Assembly: GCA_015501055.1 (NCBI GenBank)
Contig: JADNYV010000003.1
Coordinates: 682,001-746,000, forward strand
Reading direction: 5' to 3'
Length of the DNA: 64,000 nt
Source: Mucidula mucida
Lineage: Eukaryota; Basidiomycota; Agaricomycetes; Agaricales; Physalacriaceae
Shown: piece by piece, positions 1 through 12,112 of the stretch
Layout: each line of letters starts with the position of its first letter
Numbering within the stretch: the first letter of the stretch is position 1
Translations under genes and position numbers: made by a program
Notes under the pieces: generated by a model
The model's database searches: none
Told to the model about the DNA's origin: nothing
Seen by the model: only the letters and a program-made list of their open reading frames with translations

Positions 1-879
1 GTCATTGACAAGATCGGACGGAAACGGAGGCTGGACGCGGGCATGAATCATATCCCGAGCATCTCTCGAGCTTCACATTCAGAGTAATTTATCCCCTGTT
101 TTGATGTCCGTACACTACGCATTGAACAGAACAAAGTGACGCCTCCTCCGCTGTTGCGTGCATACGGTCTACAGATGATTTATTGGCAAGTGTGGCACCT
201 CGAAGATTTCGCGAACTCTTGCCGGTCACCATCAAGACTTTTTAATGATGCAATCTTTACTCCTTCTGAGCAGACGGGTTTGTCTACTGTGTGGGCTCTT
301 GCGGAAGTGTGTTATCGTCCCTGCAGTGAATGGTATTTTTGTGCGGGTGGGCCTGCAGAGACATCAGTCATGGATTGTCATTTAATGAACACAACATCGA
401 GAGCATCACTGAAAACCATCTCCATATATCATAAACTGATTGTGGCGCCGAGCGCTGAAGACCCGCACGCAAAGTGGTTTAGATCGACGGTGTGGTTAGA
501 AAACGCGTTGCGTCTCGTCGAGTCTCAATATACAGTCCTCGACACGTACTTGATTTCATGATACATAGTAGATGGGAATAGGACCACACATACGGATGTT
601 GGATACACGATGTAACGTCAAAAGGTTCCTTTCGCATGTTACACTTCAAGTAAGATGCTGTCGTAGTGGCAGAAGAACACATGATCAGCACAGAATTAGG
701 ATACGGCAATGACAAGCAGGGAACCGGTCCCAAATATAAGTTTACAGGTAGCGATTGTATGATACAGTGTCGTAAGTGTTCTTGAGTTCGAAAGACGGAC
801 AGAGCCCACATAGGCCTAGGCAAAATTAGTTCGACTGGCCAAGAGCACAATTACGTAGGAAAACTCACAAAGAACCTCG
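1..879. other. Intergenic stretch, no gene seen
   Basis: Short open frames exist on both strands (for example 136-561 on + and 479-850 on -), but none has a recognisable domain, a clear fungal start context or continuation through plausible introns. It may hold the 3' flank of the minus-strand gene at 880-2382 and the end of a gene outside the window. Confidence 0.5.
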
Positions 880-2382
880 TCACCGCAACATTCTCAACTT
901 CGCAATAACATCTTGCATGTTATCCCTGTTCCATTCACCGCTCCAGCCCTGGCGGCGTTCTTTCCTAGCCGCCTTACTCATACCATCGTAGACTTCGATA
1001 AAGGCATCAGAGTCCGTCGTCCTAGTACTATGTAGAAACGGCGTCTCGGGGCGGGAGGGTTGTAGAAGGAATGCGCTCGACATGGAAGGATTCGGCGTGT
1101 GTCCTGGCGTGTTACGAATTAGAGTTGGCGCGGGAGATAAGGTGATATTTGGCTCATCCACCGCCGTGACGACAATCTCGTTGTCGCTAGACCGATGGCT
1201 GAGCATGATCGGTGACGGAAGACCAAATGAAATTGGCGAAGGTGGTTCATCGTCGGATAGACCTGCCGGCACATGGAAAACAACCTCGGATGTCGTGGAA
1301 TCGCGATACGGTAAACGCTCGTGACGGTCCATGGTTGTTGAAAGTGGTACCTCGCCAGTAGATTCCCCGGAAATGACATATGGGAGAACAAAAGATGATT
1401 TAGAATCAACAGAGCTCGACTGATGGTGGGATGAAGTTCCGTGCGAAGTGGACCAGTCACCGCGGGAATGACCAGCGGGGAAAGAATCCGCCTGCGGGTA
1501 ATTAGCGTCTTCGTCTGGGTGCTTCGGGGAATGAAACCACGAGATGCTCTCCCGCCGTCTCGGGTGATGGGGATTCGTAGACGGCGGTGCACGTACAAGC
1601 CATGGCTCTACACCACTGCGTGGCGAGTCGGGAGAGGGAGCAGTCTTGGGCCTGGAGAAGTTCCTTGTAGAATGCGCTAAACTAGGATTAGAAGGGGAGG
1701 TAGTGGGTCGCGATGGCGGCGTAGGAGCGCCGAGAACAAGTTCGGCAGGAATGTTCTCGCCAAGCATACGCGTAGCCTTGTCGAGCTGACGAAGTCGCCT
1801 CTGCAATGATGAGGTGGAAGTGGGTGTATCGGGTGGGGATGAGGGCGTAACGTGCATTTTCTCAAGCGCAACAGCAGCGGACGGTTTCCGGCGGAGGCTG
1901 ATGCTACTGACGCATTGCAGAAGCGGGCCGAGAGAGAGCGATGAACGCGATCTATTCTGATTTGGGGAATAGGAGACACTCGAGGAGGGTGAGTGTGACG
2001 GCGTGGATGATAGCGAAGAGGAGAGAGTGGATGAAGACGACGTTTGGGGGCGTTTCGTTTTCTTTTCTATTTTGACAAGAGGTTTGGGCGGCTTTGGCGC
2101 AGCAAATTCTGAAGGGAGATACATAGAGACTGGTGAGGGTGGGCGCCGGCGCCTAGAGCCTCCAGAAGATCCTCCGCTGCCTATCGAGGACATGCTCAAG
2201 ACGCTGGCGTTCGGGTTGGTGAGGAGAGCATACAAGGAAGATGACCGCAAGGGGCGATTTGTATCCGGGGTATTCATATTATGTGTGTCAAGGGAAGCGA
2301 CCGAATCACAATCATACGGAGACACGGTGATAGCATCACGAGCTGGATTGGTTGGCCTAGTTCCGAAAAGGTGGAATACCAT
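880..2382 (-). CDS. Ser/Pro-rich disordered protein with a conserved-looking C-terminal tail
   Basis: This single-exon frame encodes 500 aa. Nearly all of it is low complexity and rich in Ser, Pro, Thr and Arg, with runs such as GSGGSSGGSRRRR near residue 70 and polyserine tracts near 115-140. No catalytic or binding domain is recognised. The last ~35 residues differ in composition: an acidic/aromatic segment (IEVYDGMSKAARKERR) followed by GWSGEWNRDNMQDVIAKLR, which looks like a short structured or docking motif. The uninterrupted length and the composition contrast at the C terminus argue for a real gene. Several overlapping antisense frames (for example 2003-2425) are shadows of its biased codons. 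No function can be assigned; an adaptor or regulatory protein is possible but is inference. Confidence 0.7.
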   Translation of the reverse strand: MVFHLFGTRPTNPARDAITVSPYDCDSVASLDTHNMNTPDTNRPLRSSSLYALLTNPNASVLSMSSIGSGGSSGGSRRRRPPSPVSMYLPSEFAAPKPPKPLVKIEKKTKRPQTSSSSTLSSSLSSTPSHSPSSSVSYSPNQNRSRSSLSLGPLLQCVSSISLRRKPSAAVALEKMHVTPSSPPDTPTSTSSLQRRLRQLDKATRMLGENIPAELVLGAPTPPSRPTTSPSNPSLAHSTRNFSRPKTAPSPDSPRSGVEPWLVRAPPSTNPHHPRRRESISWFHSPKHPDEDANYPQADSFPAGHSRGDWSTSHGTSSHHQSSSVDSKSSFVLPYVISGESTGEVPLSTTMDRHERLPYRDSTTSEVVFHVPAGLSDDEPPSPISFGLPSPIMLSHRSSDNEIVVTAVDEPNITLSPAPTLIRNTPGHTPNPSMSSAFLLQPSRPETPFLHSTRTTDSDAFIEVYDGMSKAARKERRQGWSGEWNRDNMQDVIAKLRMLR

Positions 2383-3648
2383 CGCAGACAGTGGGGAGGT
2401 TGAACGTGGAGAATGGAAGTTTTAATAGCCTTTCCGTTATTGCTATGGTGAAACCAGGACATCTTTCATGGAGAGATGAAGGAAGATCATACTCATAGTG
2501 AGATGAAGGAAGATCATACTCATCGTGAGATTGAATGACATTGACAAATGATATGGATGCCTGTGACGGCCGTACTGCGACAGGCTGCAAATCGACGGCG
2601 TGGAGCTATTGGTTCCGAAGACTTAAATGGACGTGGCGGGAAAGAAGGAAGGAGCACGAGGACGACAAACACGGCGCAAATCAAAATGATGATGACGGAT
2701 GGCATTGAATTCCAGCCAGAGCTTGATCTAACCAGGCGGCTTTCGTATCGTAAGCTATTGTACCCCACATGAGCCTCCCTCTGCCTCCCTGGCGCAGGCC
2801 GCGCGCCCTTTGGCATGACGACCATCGTTCCCCAATAATGATCCTTCTATCGCCTTCCGATCGCTAGATATTGAAATATTGCCTTCTTTCGAGCTCAAGG
2901 TCTTGAATTTTTCCGCAAGAACTAAGTAATAGATGGACGGTGAGGAAGAATTTGTATACTTAGTACACTCATCCTTAAACAGAACTTAAGGACGTCATTT
3001 TGAATGTGTTGAAGGCTTCGCCGTCGGAACGCGACATGTCAGTGAATCAAAGATGAATGATATTGACGATGGACGAGCCTGAGATTGTCAGTGAAAGTAA
3101 TTACCTGCAAATCTGATCGGACATACTTCAGTACTCAACCACCAAGTTCTCCATAGACTTGGTATCTGCCCCAGATCTGCACGTAGTCAAAAGCTGAACC
3201 TGGTCGGATGCGCCGGACCGCCTTCCCGGTGGCGTAGTGATAAAAAATGTGATAGAACCCGTCCGATTTAATGGCGGGCTGATACTCATGGCATTTTGAT
3301 TCTTCGAGGAAGATCTGGTGGCGTGGCATTGAAATTATAGAATATATAATTTTTTATCACTGGAGAAAAACGGATAAGCCGTAGAGTCTGATGCTCTTTG
3401 AGAACAAATGGACTGAAGATATAGCTCTACTTCCAAGGTGTTATGGTCGGTGGCAAGTCTAATTCATCTGAACTCTTTCATGATCAGCGCTGAGCGGTGA
3501 TTGCCGTTTTTGGCGATGCACGTGGAACTGACTCGGCCGGCATTCTAAGCCTCGGTAACTAGCAGGCCTCGAGCGGAACCGTGAGTTTTGCTATCGATCT
3601 ATTCACGAACGACACTCTTTCCTGGTCCAATCTTGCTTTTCCACATTC
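2383..3648. other. Intergenic region between divergent genes
   Basis: About 1.27 kb separates the minus-strand gene start at 2382 from the plus-strand SQS1-like start at 3649. It should contain both promoters. Apart from a 27-bp tandem duplication at 2473-2526 I see no gene; the short frames here have no recognisable domain. Confidence 0.5.
2473..2526. repeat. 27-bp tandem duplication
   Basis: Two adjacent 27-bp units (2473-2499 and 2500-2526) begin GAGATGAAGGAAGATC and differ at a single base near the end (ATAGT versus ATCGT). A third partial unit starts at 2527 (GAGATTGAATGA). It lies about 90 bp upstream of the ATG of the minus-strand gene, so it falls in its promoter or 5' UTR. Confidence 0.9.
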
Positions 3649-6600
3649 ATGCATCGGGGCGATTGGCAACCACGAGGCAGAGGACGAGGACGTGGAAATA
3701 ATGGACGTGGCAGAGGAAGAGGGGGCCGCGGTCGAGGACGCGGAAGAGGTGGATACAACGCTGGCCCTGACGACGTTGAATCCCAGATATTCAGGCAATT
3801 GTGTAGGGCCATCTCTCTTTGAAGTCGTTATCTGAATAGAGGGTTGTCAGATGACAATGGAACGAATACACCGCCGCGACGGGGGAATGGACTAGGAAAA
3901 CGTGGCTTGGGATCACCACCCATTTATGGATCCTATGCAGCAGGAAACTCAAGTCCTCGAGGCGGCAAAGGGCCTCGTGGAGCTCAGCGAGGTCGTCCAA
4001 ACCCATCGGGACCATTGTCCAATCTGTTGTACGAGGATCGCCCATATCTGCGGCCAATAAAGTTCGTTCCTTCTGAACAAGCTCGATTTTTGTTTCAAGA
4101 AGAGGAAGAAATATTGAAGCCAGTTGTTGAAGACGTCGGTACGTCTTCACCTATTCTGGATATTCTACGAATTAATGCATGCACAGACGACCAAGAGGAA
4201 AGCCATGTTCCCACTGCCGACCAGGTGTCGCGAGTCTTCAGCGGTGCCTTCCGACCTCCTCCACCCATCGATAACGAACCTAATTCAAATTCTGACTTTG
4301 AGTTGGAAGAAATCGACTTCAATGATTTGTCGGCTTTCCAGCAGAAAGTGGACGAAGAGGCGGTGTCTAATCCTACTCCTGCGAAAGTCATAGAAGCGAT
4401 CGTAGAGGATAGATTCACTGGCATATTCGTTGCTCCACAGGAGTCCCACATGCACGTTGATGAACAATTGGAGATCATCGAGAAAGAGACTACCAGCAGC
4501 CCATCACCTTCAGTCGAAGCAAGCGAAGCTGAGGTGGTTGCTACCGAGCGCGTCCGAGTTGATGCAATGGAGGCTACATACGACACTGCGATACAGCATA
4601 TTACACTCGATAGAGCAACCACGGTTCACGCTACTTTGACGCCACAGACGCTCCAACCAACGACCGAGGTTGAAGTCGTCCTGGAAATTGCACCCTCCGA
4701 GCAGCTGGCTGAGGCTGTGGAATTGCAATTGCCTCATGAGAAGAGTGATGCATCGTCACCGACGACCATTCAGCTAGAGCTAGAGCCATCGACGCTTTGC
4801 ATCTCTTCGGATGACATTGTACTTGACGCCCAGGTTCCATCTATGTCAGAATCCCCGCTCTTCTTTGTTGACCTCAAACCGTCCCCCATTTCCCTCAGTC
4901 ATATCACTTCAAGTGCTGCGACACCCCTCGGAGCTGACGACGAGGACATCATTGTCTATGACGCACCGCTTCCTCGCTCGCGTGCATCCACTCCTCACGA
5001 AACGAACAGGCTAGCTTTTACACCAGTTTCTAGTGTTATCAAAGAGCTCGAGCAACGTCAGAAGGCAAGGGCTATCGGATCATTTGTCACTCCTCATAAA
5101 ACGGAAAGTATCATACTTTCACCAGGTCCCAGCACCACCAAGAAGACAGTACTCAGGCGACGTCACAAGCTCGACCAACGTCGCAAGAAAAGGGCTTTAG
5201 GATCATTTGCCGACCGAGCTGCAGACGTTGCGGAGGCTCAGCTGTATGAACAGAACACTCGCGATCCCCGAGACTTTGAGCGCAGACAGGGTGACTCCGA
5301 TGTTGATTGGGGCGACTCGGACGCTGACGAAGAGGCTGAAGGGAGCAACGGAATGGAGGTTGACCCGGAATTGGAGCTCGATGTCGATACGATGAAACGC
5401 TTTGCGCAGGGTATGTCTGGCGAATGGAAGTCAATGGATGATGTTGCAGATGAGGCCCGTATGCAGCAGGAAGATGAGGACGAAGAGGAGAATACGTCGA
5501 GCGATGACAGCGACGACGATATGGATGTTACTCAAGCAATTGAACAGGATGAGGGCGACATGCTCGGGGAGAGCGAGGAAGATTATACACCTGATTCAAG
5601 TTTCCAAGCACGGCTTCAAGCCTTGCGATTAGGATCTAGAGAGAAGGGCAAGGGAAGAGCCGCTCCTGATGACGAAGACTCCGACAAGGACGACTCCAAA
5701 CTCAACAATTCATGGACAGAAGAAGATGATGATTTTGCTTATCTCCAGGTACGTCGTGCCAAGTCCTTTCTTTTCTTTTGGTAAGCTAACCAAATTGACT
5801 AAAAGGACATGTTACAAGACGCGTCAGGCGAGAGCCGTGGCGAAGGAAAAGGGTATTCAAAGCCGTACAAAACGGCGATTTTGATGAGGGAGAATGGACG
5901 GGTCCTGCTCGTACGCAGATCATCGTCTGATTTCTTCTACGTATATTGACCATGACTCCAGGCCGGAAGAAAGACAAGTATAAAGATCTTTCACCCGAAC
6001 TCCGCATTCAATGGGCCAAAGATCGAGAAAAGAAAGCTGAACGTAGACGGGACCGGGAGGCTGCAAAGCTTATACAAGCTGCTGATCCTCTTGTGCAGAA
6101 CAAAGGTGGCAAGAAGGGCAGAAAAGCCATGCTAGCAGCTGCTGGCCTTGACCCGACCATTGTCGTCATTCCCAACAGAGTCATTGACCCGACATCATTG
6201 GTGCAGCAACTTCGTCGGTTCATCGCGGACTTGAATGGCCCCGACAGCATGAGTCTGCCGCCAACAAATAAAGAGACACGGAAGAATGTTCACCTACTTG
6301 CTATCGCCTTTGGATTAAGAAGCGTCAGTAAAGGAAAAGGAGACGCACGCTACACTACTTTGGCGAAGACGACTCGCTCTGGTGCGGGACGGGTAGATGA
6401 GAAAAAGGTAACCCAGGTCATGCGCATGATGAGCGCTCGTGGAGGGGCGGGGGGGAATTGGACTGATTGGGCTACCAGCGGAAGAGGCCAAGGCAAGGGC
6501 AAAGGTACTGTCCATATGCCTAGACACAAAGAGGGAGACGAAGTCGGCAAGGTTAGTTCGCCGTTCGTACCAGATTCCGACACCTGAATGGTTTGCACAG

Positions 6601-6762
6601 GAAGCGCCAAAGATCGGACAAAGCAACATCGGGTTCAAGATGTTGGCGTCGATGGGTTGGTCCGAAGGCACACATATTGGTGTCGCTGAGGAAAGAGCGC
6701 TAAAGGATCCTCTGACCGCAGTGATCAAGAACACAAAACTCGGACTTGGTGCAACCAAGTGA
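3649..6762 (+). CDS. SQS1: SQS1-like R3H and G-patch splicing factor, with an apparent frameshift
   Basis: The protein resembles SQS1 (Pfa1), which in yeast stimulates the DEAH helicase Prp43 in splicing and ribosome biogenesis. I place the start at 3649 because it opens directly into an RGG/RG box (RGRGRGRGNNGRGRG). An intron at 3803-3850 joins this to the long acidic central exon (3851-5748). After the exon near 5806-5910 and an intron at 5911-5961 come a Lys/Arg-rich helix and an R3H-like segment (NVHLLAIAFGLRSVSKGKG), then an intron at 6552-6600 and the C-terminal G-patch (IGFKMLASMGWSEGTHIG). Domain order RG-acidic-R3H-G-patch fits the family. One problem: the exon after the intron starting at 5749 changes frame between DMLQDASGESRGEG and VFKAVQNGDFDEGEW. 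One extra G in the run at 5851-5853 would restore it; splicing to an AG at 5833-5834 is a weaker alternative. Confidence 0.85.
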
Positions 6763-7015
6763 AGAGACAAGTTGTTCGTAGAGTTTGTACATAGAGTATA
6801 ATTAGTACGCAGCGAAGCAGTGTTGATGCTTGTTGCAGCATGAGGAGGAGCACAGCTGGAGCCATGTAAACCGTCTACTGCGGGAAGTAAAATGAAAACA
6901 TTATGTGAAACGGCACAGCATGAAAGATTGTGCCTGTTAATAGGATGCCTCTTAATGCACGCAATCACCCTTGTCTGTCCGTCACTTCAGCTAGGACTCA
7001 CAACCATCGGCCACA

Positions 7016-9042
7016 ATGCAAGGTAAACGTTCCAAAGCCGTCGCGTGCGCGTCGTGCAGGCGTAGCAAGACACGGTGAGTACAAAATGAAACGTGTAGCT
7101 TTGCAGTAGGCTAACTGGAGGAGACTAGGTGTGAGGTTCTCAATCCTGCGTCTGCCCGATGTCATCGATGCCAAGTTCTTGGTGTCTCCTGTTCCTACGA
7201 AGTAAATCCACCATCTCCTGCAGAACCGGCGACGACAGCGGCCCCATCAGTTTCGACAGGCTCACCCGTAAGCTCGTCATCGTCCCCCGATTCGTCCAGC
7301 TCGTCCGGACAGACCAGTCTGCCTCCAGTAAATACTCCCAGTGGTGTTTCATATTGGACGAGTCCTCCTCTTGCGGCGCGTCTGGAGACAGTTCCGAGAG
7401 CGCGACATTTGTGGGGTTTCATACCTCAACCACTCGACTGGAGCGCGCCCACGGTCGCGGTGCAGACGCTTTTGCAGCAAGCGGCGGTCAACGACTCACC
7501 TCCGCCGTTAGCCAATGACCAGTCTTTGCATGATGTGCTGGCGCCTGCAGAAATAGAACATCTCATTTCAATGTAAGTCGCACGTGTTCTACGCGCGATG
7601 ATCTCTTATATGACTCCAGATTTCTCACTTCGTATACGCCATGGATTAATTTCATCCCTCTTCGTGGTCCGTTCATCGATCTCGTGTGTTGCTGCATCGC
7701 TATCCGGCACATATCGCCCTCTCCACGACTTGTCAAGCTCACGGAAGAGAAAGTCGCTCGTATGGTGTTCAATCCGTTGATGTTTGAGAGCATGGAGACT
7801 ATCCAAGCTCTTATAATTCTATCGTTATGGCAGGGAGATGGAAAAGTGCTCATCAGCATGGCTGTGAGCATGGCGGTCAATATGCAGCTGAATGAATCGT
7901 CAAAACACGTCGCAAGGTTAAAGGTGGATGGTCATTTTGGGCCAGAGCTGGATGAGCATATGGATAGAGCACGATTGGTACGTTTCTGGATCCGACAACT
8001 TATGTTTTAGTCTAATTCTTTTCTTACAGTGGATCATGTTAGCAAATGTCGAAACCCTGTGAGTGTCTATCTCCAACTCCTTCCTCGCTCTTTCTCATCA
8101 GATCCAGTCTATGTGCAGGAAGCCATCGCAAGCCAACGTCGATTCGGTCAGAAATAGATTTGGCCCTCATTCCGTACTTTACGCCTTCCAATCCTTCAGA
8201 AGGACGTGACATTCGTATCCGACTGCTGGCAGAGGTGTTCAATGCGACTTCTCAAGGACTCAATGTCCAGCCTGTGGAGCATACTGAGATTGAAAAAGTC
8301 CACACTGAGATCAACTCGTCGCTACAAGATTTGTCTGGTCTGCTTCGGGTGGTCCTTCCGTTGTCTGGTAAATCGTTTGTTCTGTATTTTTGTCCCGGTC
8401 ATCTCACGCCCAGGTGCAGTAATCAGCGATCACGACCGATTTCACTATCATATGCTTCAGTGTATCATCTTCGGGTGCCGTCAGCTTGTATTACATCGCG
8501 CGTTGTTTCTCATGCGATGCGCTTTCGGAGACAGAGACTTGTCTGAAGTAACTCTTTGGTTCCTTGAGCTCAAGGTGCACGGGATCAGTATCGGCCGCGA
8601 CTGGGGGCTCGATGCTGTTCGCACAGCGGAAGCGCTACTCACAACGTTCTTACACTGTGATCGCTCTACATTTCTCGGCACATGTCCCGATATCGTCTTT
8701 GCGAGCCTTGCATTCGCTGGAAGTCTTGTCATTGCCATGCGCATATTTATACAGGACAAGATGGGCGTTGACTTGCGCGGGCCAGGCGAGAAGCTGCTTG
8801 AACGGACGGCGGAGGTGTTGGAGCGCATCACGCTGGATGAAAATCATTCCGCCATGAGATGCGCCAAGGTTATCAAAATGATGCTGAAGATATGGATTGA
8901 GCAGAAGGCTGGAACGGAGACATCCTCGACTGTCAATACGGGCCCAGGCTTTGCGATGGGTGACTTCCCAGGGTATCTATTCAACGACGACGACTTTTGG
9001 TCCAACCTACTGGGGTCTACGATGTCGACAGGCATGCCATGA
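7016..9042 (+). CDS. Zn(II)2Cys6 transcription factor
   Basis: A fungal binuclear zinc-cluster regulator. The N terminus carries the full cluster, with cysteines at about residues 11, 14, 21, 31, 34 and 41 (CASCRRSKTRC then CHRCQVLGVSC). The cluster is split by an intron at 7075-7128. A Ser/Pro-rich linker follows, then an alpha-helical middle region with the look of a fungal-specific transcription factor domain (PWINFIPLRGPFID, LIILSLWQGDGKVL). I follow the frame through introns near 7573, 7980, 8060 and 8367 and find it continuous to the stop at 9040-9042. The C terminus is acidic and aromatic (GYLFNDDDFWSNLL), a plausible activation segment. The organisation is like PrtT/Leu3-type regulators, but the target genes are unknown. 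The next gene downstream on the same strand is a P450, which it might regulate (inference). Confidence 0.88.
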
Positions 9043-9416
9043 TGGCGTTTCTATTTCAATCATCACTACTATTTGTGACCTTTGCCTTTATCAGTCAAGT
9101 GGTTCAATGGCTATGGCTTATCATGGGTTCGCCGTGTGAAGTCTCACATCTTCTCTTATTCATTCATCTGTTATCTTCTACTCACTTTCCCTAGTCGCAT
9201 ACTAGGCTCGACTGCAGCGGGTTGTAGGCTCTCAATGGTCACCACGATACTTTATCCGATGTCAGATTATCGCAGTCATCGCTGACAGTGATCATTATCG
9301 ACTGGCACGAATAGGTGTCTTATGACGCTCCCACGTACGGCAAGTTCTCTTTCCCTGTGTGTCACGGAGACTTGGTAGAGTATATAATAAAGACTTCGAG
9401 AGTCGGCGAAGTCGTT
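9043..9416. other. Intergenic, promoter of the P450 at 9417
   Basis: This 374-bp gap between the regulator stop and the P450 ATG contains a TATA-like element at 9381-9390 and no coding signal that I can support. Confidence 0.5.
9381..9390 (+). promoter_or_regulatory. TATA-like box of the P450
   Basis: TATATAATAA lies 27-36 bp before the ATG at 9417. The match and position are reasonable for a core promoter with a short 5' UTR, but there is no transcript evidence. Confidence 0.4.
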
Positions 9417-11553
9417 ATGCATTTCTCACTCCTCGATACCACTGTTATCTTCCTCGCTTTGACTTGTTTAGTACTCGTGCATGTACAGCGCCGCACTAAG
9501 AGGCGTTATGCTTCTGTTCCTCCCGGCCCAAAGAAGAGGTTCCTGATTGGCAACTTGAAAGATATGCCGACGTCCTACGAGCACGAAACTTATCAGAAGT
9601 GGGGCAAGGAATATGGTACGTTAAGTTTTGCCAATCGCGATCGAGTCTTTCAAAATGAGGTCTTGTAAAGGTTCAGATATTCTCCATCTAGACATCGCAG
9701 GCACATCTCTGATTATTCTGAATTCATTTGACTCTGCTTTGGATCTGCTTGACAGACGGTCGGCCATATATTCAGGCCGGTGAGCGATATTTTTGGCCTG
9801 CGAGCTCAGGTCTAACGACCGCCAAAGAGCACGATTTCCCATGGTCAGAGAGCTGATGGGGTGGGACTTTCTTCTCGGTTTTATGCCATACGGTGTGTAC
9901 ATATCTTGCTTGCTTTGCTCAACCTGATCTCGTGGTAGGCGCGGACTGGCGCTATCACCGACGTTTGTTCCAGCAAAGTTTTACCCCCAAAGCCGCAGCG
10001 CGGTTCCATCCTCAGGAACGAGAGGCTGCACAGGAACTTCTACAATGGTTACTGGACAAGCCAGATGACCTCCTGACACATCTTCGCCAGTATGATTTGT
10101 TTGTTTTCCTTCCTTCAGGATAAACTGAAGCTGGGACAGCATGGCCGCTCGAGAGATAATCACCATTGCTTATGGACTGGAAGTGCTACCTGAACGTGAC
10201 CCATACGTTGCAGCAGCAGAAGAGGCCGCTCATAGCGTTGCTCTGGCTGGTAGTCCAGCAGCCTTCGTAGTGGTATGCAGCCTGTTCGACCGTTGCCACG
10301 TTCCCTGATTGTGACATCAGAACATGCTTCCTATTCTCAAATACGTTCCAGAATGGTTCCCAGGCGCTGGATTCCAGCGTAAGGCTCGGGAGTGGCGTGT
10401 TCTGGCGCAGAGAATGGTTGATTTGCCTTTCTCAGGAGCGATGCGGAACATTGTTTGTATTGTTCATGAGATTACTGCTGCTTATCTTTCTCAATCCGAT
10501 TTACAGGAAGCCGGCTTGTTCCAACCGTCGTTCATATCGTACAATCTGAATACGTCAAACCATCACCGAGATGCTGCTTATCATAGGCGCGCTGTTAAAT
10601 CCATGGCGGGTACCATGTACACTGCCGGCTCTGATACGGTACTACCCAATCTTCAAACGATCTCCGCTTATAGCCATTCCCAAATAGACAGTCACCGCTA
10701 TTGCAGCGTTTGTCCTCGGCATACTTTCCAATCCTGAAGCTCAAAGCAAGGCGCACTGCGAGATTGACGGGCTTCTCCAGGAGGGAAGACTTCCCGACTT
10801 CATAGACGAGGAGTCATTACCCTATGTCACAGCGGTCGTGAAGGAGAGCTTACGCTGGAAGACCGTCACTCCTTTAGGTGAGTTCACGAACGTTGGCGAA
10901 CGTCCTCGAACTGATTTCCTAAAGCGATGCCACATCTTCTCGAGGTTGACGATGTTTATAGAGAATACCGCCTGCCTGCAGGTTCAATCGTGATTCCTAA
11001 CGCATGGTAGGCTGTCTATGTACTCATTTTGCGACATTATTAACGGAACGGCGTTCTGCGAAGGGCGATGCTGCATGATGAAGTAGGTGGCTTCTAGCAT
11101 ACATCGCGACGTGAATCGACCTCGTTTGCAGACAATCTATCCCGATCCATTCAGGTTCAACCCAGATCGTTTCATGAAGAATGGTCAGTTGGATCTTGAC
11201 GTTAAGGATCCTGCAGTAGCTGCCTTTGGGTTTGGACGAAGGTGCGCAGCCTAGCGTTCGATTGTAGGCCTTATCAACAATCCGATTAGGATCTGTCCGG
11301 GGAGACACATGGCCTACTCATCTGTATGGATCGCAGTGGCGTCGATGCTTGCGACATTCGATATAACTAAGGCCAGAGATGAAAATGGCATGGTCGTCGA
11401 ACCTTCTGAAGGTTATGCTACAGGTCTTGTCAGGTAAAGAAATTCTGAGTACACTCCAAGCCGCCCTCTAATCATAATAGCGTTCCCGAGCCATTCCAAT
11501 GCTCAATTAAAGCCAGATCGAAAGAGGCGGAGGCTCTCATTCGTAACTTGTAA
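9417..11553 (+). CDS. Cytochrome P450 monooxygenase (first copy)
   Basis: A microsomal P450 with more than ten exons. It starts with a hydrophobic anchor (LLDTTVIFLALTCLVLVHV) and a Pro-rich hinge (SVPPGPKKR). Reading through short GT-AG introns I recover the I-helix oxygen-binding segment (TMYTAGSDT, near 10610), the ExxR pair (KESLRW, near 10845), the PERF-type region (FRFNPDRF, near 11150) and the heme loop FGFGRR then ICPGR, split by an intron at about 11241-11289. The conserved cysteine ligand is present. The protein ends IKARSKEAEALIRNL. No frameshift is needed. The overall pattern resembles the large Agaricomycete P450 families related to O-methylsterigmatocystin oxidoreductase-like proteins. 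The substrate cannot be told from sequence. A Zn2Cys6 regulator lies directly upstream. Confidence 0.9.
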
Positions 11554-12112
11554 CGTTGCTTGTCGGATATTAAACCACCATAAGACCGGAACAATATGAC
11601 CAAACATCGCTGATCTTCTCCCTCTTGCAACCACGATGCTCATTGCTCTTGTGGGCTAAACGACCATCTAGTGCCATTTAAGACTTCCCATCGGGAGCAC
11701 CGTCAAGAAGCCTTGCTGATGTTGCGTTCCCCATGCTGGTGTTCGCGGGGTAACAATCCGCGGAATTGCGATGACATGATGGGTTCGAGGAGGAACGCCC
11801 GTGTTCAACGTTCAAGAGCTTGTCTTCGGGTGAGATTTCTAAAGTGGAATCCTGGTGGAGGAACAAGGCAGAAATATAGATTGTTTCCCCTTCCGACCTT
11901 CCACCGGAGACGGGGAATTCTATCAGTATAGGATACGAGATAATGACGCGTACAACTATTCTTCCTCAGTTAGCCGACGATCAAAGCTTCTACACGTGTC
12001 TCGAGGTAATTACCTGGTTGGTGCTTGAACCAGCATCTCTATTCTTTCTCTTATTTAACTGACATCCGCCATGGGCGTCTGAACCACCGCTCTTTACAAC
12101 TACTCTGCATAG
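11554..12112. other. Intergenic, nothing recognisable
   Basis: This 559-bp stretch lies between the P450 stop and the GH13 start. The frame at 11671-11931 has no recognisable domain and its composition does not look coding. It presumably holds the terminator of one gene and the promoter of the next. Confidence 0.5.

Noticed and set aside
136..561. 141-aa plus-strand frame at the window start
   Set aside because: No domain, no supporting exons and no coding-like composition; treated as chance.
1119..1598. 159-aa minus-strand frame inside the gene at 880-2382
   Set aside because: It is an alternative frame of the low-complexity Ser/Pro-rich gene and shows only composition-driven residues.
10100..10150. 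Apparent stop after LRQYDL in the first P450
   Set aside because: A GTATGA donor and GGGACAG acceptor join LRH to MAAREIITIAYG in frame; it is an ordinary intron.
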